This document shows positions 61,076-64,000 of a stretch of DNA of 64,000 nt, piece after piece. Location of the stretch: assembly GCA_027422505.1 (NCBI GenBank), contig JAPQWV010000001.1, positions 4,340,001 to 4,404,000 of the forward strand, given 5' to 3'. How positions within the stretch are numbered: position 1 is the stretch's first letter; each line of letters opens with the position of its first letter. The notes beneath the pieces are model-generated. The model saw only the letters and a list, made by a program, of their open reading frames with translations. It did not search any database and was not told where the DNA came from. The translations under genes and the position numbers were made by a program. The stretch comes from Craterostigma plantagineum (lineage: Eukaryota > Streptophyta > Magnoliopsida > Lamiales > Linderniaceae).

Positions 61076-63700
61076 ATGTCGCGTCCAAATTTAGTGTGGA
61101 TTTGCTTGTTTTTTCTCGGGATTTTCTCTGTTTCCACTTATGGCATTGACGATAAGTGCGCAGCCTGCAATGCGATTGCTGTGAGTTTTCAATTTAATCG
61201 ACATCGTTTTTCTTTGAAAGAAACTCGTGCGGCGGCGATTGTGTGTGTGCTTTAATTGTATTGTGGAATTCATTTATTGTGATTTTCTTTTTTCAGGCGG
61301 AGCTGGAGCGTGGGCTCTTGAATGTAAGAGAAGTTTATTCCTTTTTCCTTTCTTTCAAATTGTCCTCTTGCAAATTCAAGGGAAGCCTCCTTGAGACATT
61401 TCAGTAAATATTAAGAAATGGGACAGCTTGAAACTTTTGTGGGATTTCCTTTCCTTTTCTTTCTGTTGCTTAGTTGTTTCGCAGTCTCTTAGTTGATCTA
61501 GGTGGGGTGGTGCTTATCCTCCATTACTTATGAATTAACCTTTTAATGTTGCATTAGTCAATGTGAACTCTTTTCCTTTCTCATTTCTCATTTTACTCAA
61601 TTGAATTGTGGTTCCCAAATTATTGCAACTTCTAGTTGATATTTCCTCATGAATGGAAAAATGTTGTATCAGGAAAAACCTAGAAATCATTTGGATATGA
61701 GACACCGCTTGGACTCCAAAGGTCAGCGTGAGGGGAAGCTAATTGATTACAGGTATTCTTTTTAGAAATGTGTTCCTTACGCTATCTTAGTCTCAACTAT
61801 ATCTCTTCTTATGCTGCTGGCACTTTCATTTTGCATCTTAATCAGAATCAGTGAATTAAGAGTTGTTGAACTCCTTGATGGACTATGTGATAAAATGCAA
61901 GATTATACAATTGACAAGGTATTGATCCTTTTTATCCTATGTGGCTCCTTATTTAATTGCAAATGACATTATCTCTTATTTTGTAGAAAATTACTTTATG
62001 ATATGTAAAAGTTTCTGGACAAGTACGGTTGCCCTTACATCTATTTGCTAATGATGTTAGTTAATCTCTGGCTGGACAGGTGGATCCAAAAATACAAGTA
62101 TGGATTAAAGTGAGCAATTGGGACAGCATTAAAACTGGTATGTCCACAAGCTTACATTGGAAAAAATGCATTCTCTTTTCTCTGCGATGCTGCAACTATT
62201 CTTATTGTTCTATCAATCATTCAATTAATTGGCTATCATTAGCTCTAGTCACGATATTATAATTGATGCCCGTAGGCAGTTGTCATTGGACTGTCTTGAA
62301 ACCTGGGATCAATATTCTTTGGGGTGGTTAATGTGAACCAATCTGATGATATAACCCAATGCGTGAGCTTATTGTGACTTTGTTAACGTTCTTATCATCA
62401 TGTACAACGAGATATGACCCTGGCAGCTGCTCTAAAATAACACCTCCTTCATCGAGGATGCTAACATGACATTTTCCCTGCTGAAGCATTTTAGGCTTCT
62501 CTTCCTCTTGTTGACCATTTCCTTTGTAGTGCACAGAGAGCATATGAATTACGTAAAAGCCTGGACATGAAGCAGATAAATATGGTACTTAATTTGCCAT
62601 TTAGATGAACATGTAAATGCTGCCATGTTGATTGGTGAGGTAGTATGATTAAGAGAAGGACTTTTCATATCATCAAGTATATGGCTGGTCATAGGGCAAA
62701 ATATTTTTTATGGAAATGTAACCGATGGTTTGTTAAACTGAATAAATAAGAGTTTGTGGTGGAGACTTATGAAAATATATAATACCATAAAACCGGTACA
62801 AGAAGTTAGAGGCGATGTGTCATAGGCTGATTATTGTAAAGGAATTTCCAGCTTTCATTCGCACCGACCATCTTCACCTGATGAAGTATGTGCATTTGTG
62901 CAACTTGGACGTTACGATTGAGCTCATATGAGGTGGCTTCTCTCTTGCTGTGTTCTTAAATCTTTTGCACAAGGCTCATGAATATTTCTTCAGTTTATCC
63001 ACATGGCTATACTTATTAACTTCATCATCTCTAACTATGTCTGTCCAATCCTCATCATTTTGACAGCAGACAGACAAGAAGCTAAAGCTTATTCTAAAGA
63101 CATATCCTCTTTCTGTGGAAGGTGAGACACATGAGCTTTCTTTCTGAAACTAATGCTATATGTAACAACTGTATTATTTTTACTTTTAGGCCTCAAACTA
63201 GTTATAAGTGGATCAAATCATCTGTTTTCTGCTAGGTTACTTGAAGAGACTGAAGATGAGGTGAAGTTCCTTATTCCCCTGCTATACTTTTCCTTTCCTC
63301 AACTGCTAGCAGCCTAATAACTTTGTATTTCCAACAAAAAAACGCAGCTTTCAGAACTGATAAAGAAAGGCTCTGTTAAACATGGAGAGGTTAGCAAAGT
63401 TCTGTGCCATGACTTGGCCACTCATTGTCGTCACACGAGGTAATTTTCATGACTTCTCAGTTTATCATCCGAGAGAATTAATTATTCACATGTATCTCTT
63501 CCTTGGTTAAATTATGCAACAATTTGGTTAATTTGCTGATTGGTGAACTAGCTGCATGAATAGGACATTGATGTCCAGAAAATGAATCGAATTTTCGCTA
63601 ACAACGCTTTTTCGGTTTCATTCTCTGCAGCGGTCATTACAAGGGAGATAACGAGGATAGCGATGAAGAAGAAGAAGAAAGCAAGGACAGTGAGCTCTGA
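61076..63700 (+). CDS. Canopy / MIR-interacting saposin-like ER protein (DUF3456 family)
   Basis: Nine exons: 61076-61180, 61297-61323, 61673-61752, 61846-61918, 62080-62137, 63067-63121, 63236-63260, 63348-63439, 63631-63700 (585 nt, 194 residues), all GT-AG with matching phases. Residues 1-23 are a signal peptide. The mature protein has the saposin-like cysteine pattern: a C28-X2-C31 pair (DDKCAACNAIA), Cys in LLDGLCDKM, Cys in SSFCGR, and Cys in KVLCHDLATHC. The C-terminus is acidic (DSDEEEEESKDSEL) and ends close to the KDEL/HDEL type of ER-retention signal. Animal relatives (CNPY proteins) are ER chaperone-like factors. The role in plants is little known. Exon 6 has a tandem CAGCAG acceptor (63064-63069), so forms with or without one Ala codon are possible. 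Confidence 0.88.
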
Positions 63701-64000
63701 TAACTACGCAACTCTTCCAATTTCATCATGCCCAAGTTATGAATGTTAAACCTGTCTAAGATTAGACAATCTTTTTTTATCATGAGGTAGAATTCCACAT
63801 AATGGTTGTGTTGTCACAATACGAGTCATTTATGTAAACCTTTTCAGAAATTACGATCAAAATATGAAAGATCGTTATATTCATAATGGTCGATCTTGTT
63901 AACCATCTATATCTTATGTGTATCCGACATTTCTTGACCACGGCGGTGAAATAGTAGTAATAAACCCGCTAATAGACGTGGTTAAACGGTTAACGGTTAG
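63701..64000. other. Right edge: 3' flank and possible MITE end
   Basis: The canopy-gene 3' flank reaches the window end. The last 27 bases (TAGACGTGGTTAAACGGTTA onward) resemble the terminus of the CGGTT-rich hAT MITE at 32298, but the element, if real, lies outside the window. Confidence 0.3.

Noticed and set aside
62328..62543. A 71-codon minus-strand frame inside the canopy-gene intron 5.
   Set aside because: It has no recognisable family features and lies wholly in an intron on the opposite strand.

Overview
This window is nuclear DNA from a flowering plant, most likely a eudicot. The evidence is GT-AG introns in plant gene families (alliinase/TAR, HMGB, PPR, PMEI, canopy/MIR-interacting saposin-like), plant Copia and Gypsy retrotransposons primed by tRNA-iMet or tRNA-Asp, a TRIM element, and hAT-type MITEs with 8-bp target duplications. 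I cannot name the species. Most of the first 48 kb is nested mobile DNA, and ordinary genes dominate from about 49 kb onward.

Layout. 1-1475: a 5'-truncated LINE on the minus strand, joined to a decayed Copia gag (1475-2375). That Copia's LTR (2422-5760) is split by a truncated Tat/Athila-like Gypsy fragment (2723 to about 5136). 5902-27019: an older, decayed minus-strand Copia (called Copia-2 here). Its integrase is interrupted by a much younger 12.6-kb minus-strand Copia (Copia-3, 10570-23197), which has 295-bp LTRs differing at one base and a 5-bp target duplication AACAC. Copia-3 carries gag, a coiled-coil gag extension, an intact pol, and an uninterrupted 1186-codon reading frame downstream of pol.

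27.5-34.1 kb: several hAT-like MITEs surround an apparently intact five-exon alliinase/TAR-type gene (29703-32074). A TRIM element (33421-34119) follows, with a MITE inside one of its LTRs. 34967-46.9 kb: a pol-less Copia derivative (Copia-4) whose 5' LTR is split by a very young 7.2-kb chromovirus-like Gypsy (35124-42287, target duplication ATAAA) that lacks its integrase core. Copia-4 keeps a 787-codon coiled-coil frame homologous to the gag extension of Copia-3. 49018-52375: a second, broken copy of the alliinase-like gene.

53.8-64 kb: a host-gene segment. It holds an intronless PMEI-type inhibitor (53885-54391), an HMGB chromatin protein on the minus strand (55489-57124), a large P-class PPR protein in head-to-head orientation with it (57664-60765), and a nine-exon ER saposin-like canopy-family protein (61076-63700). 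The host genes do not form a pathway. The main biology is a time series of retrotransposon insertions between two copies of one alliinase-like gene, together with two related Copia elements that carry unusual extra coding regions.
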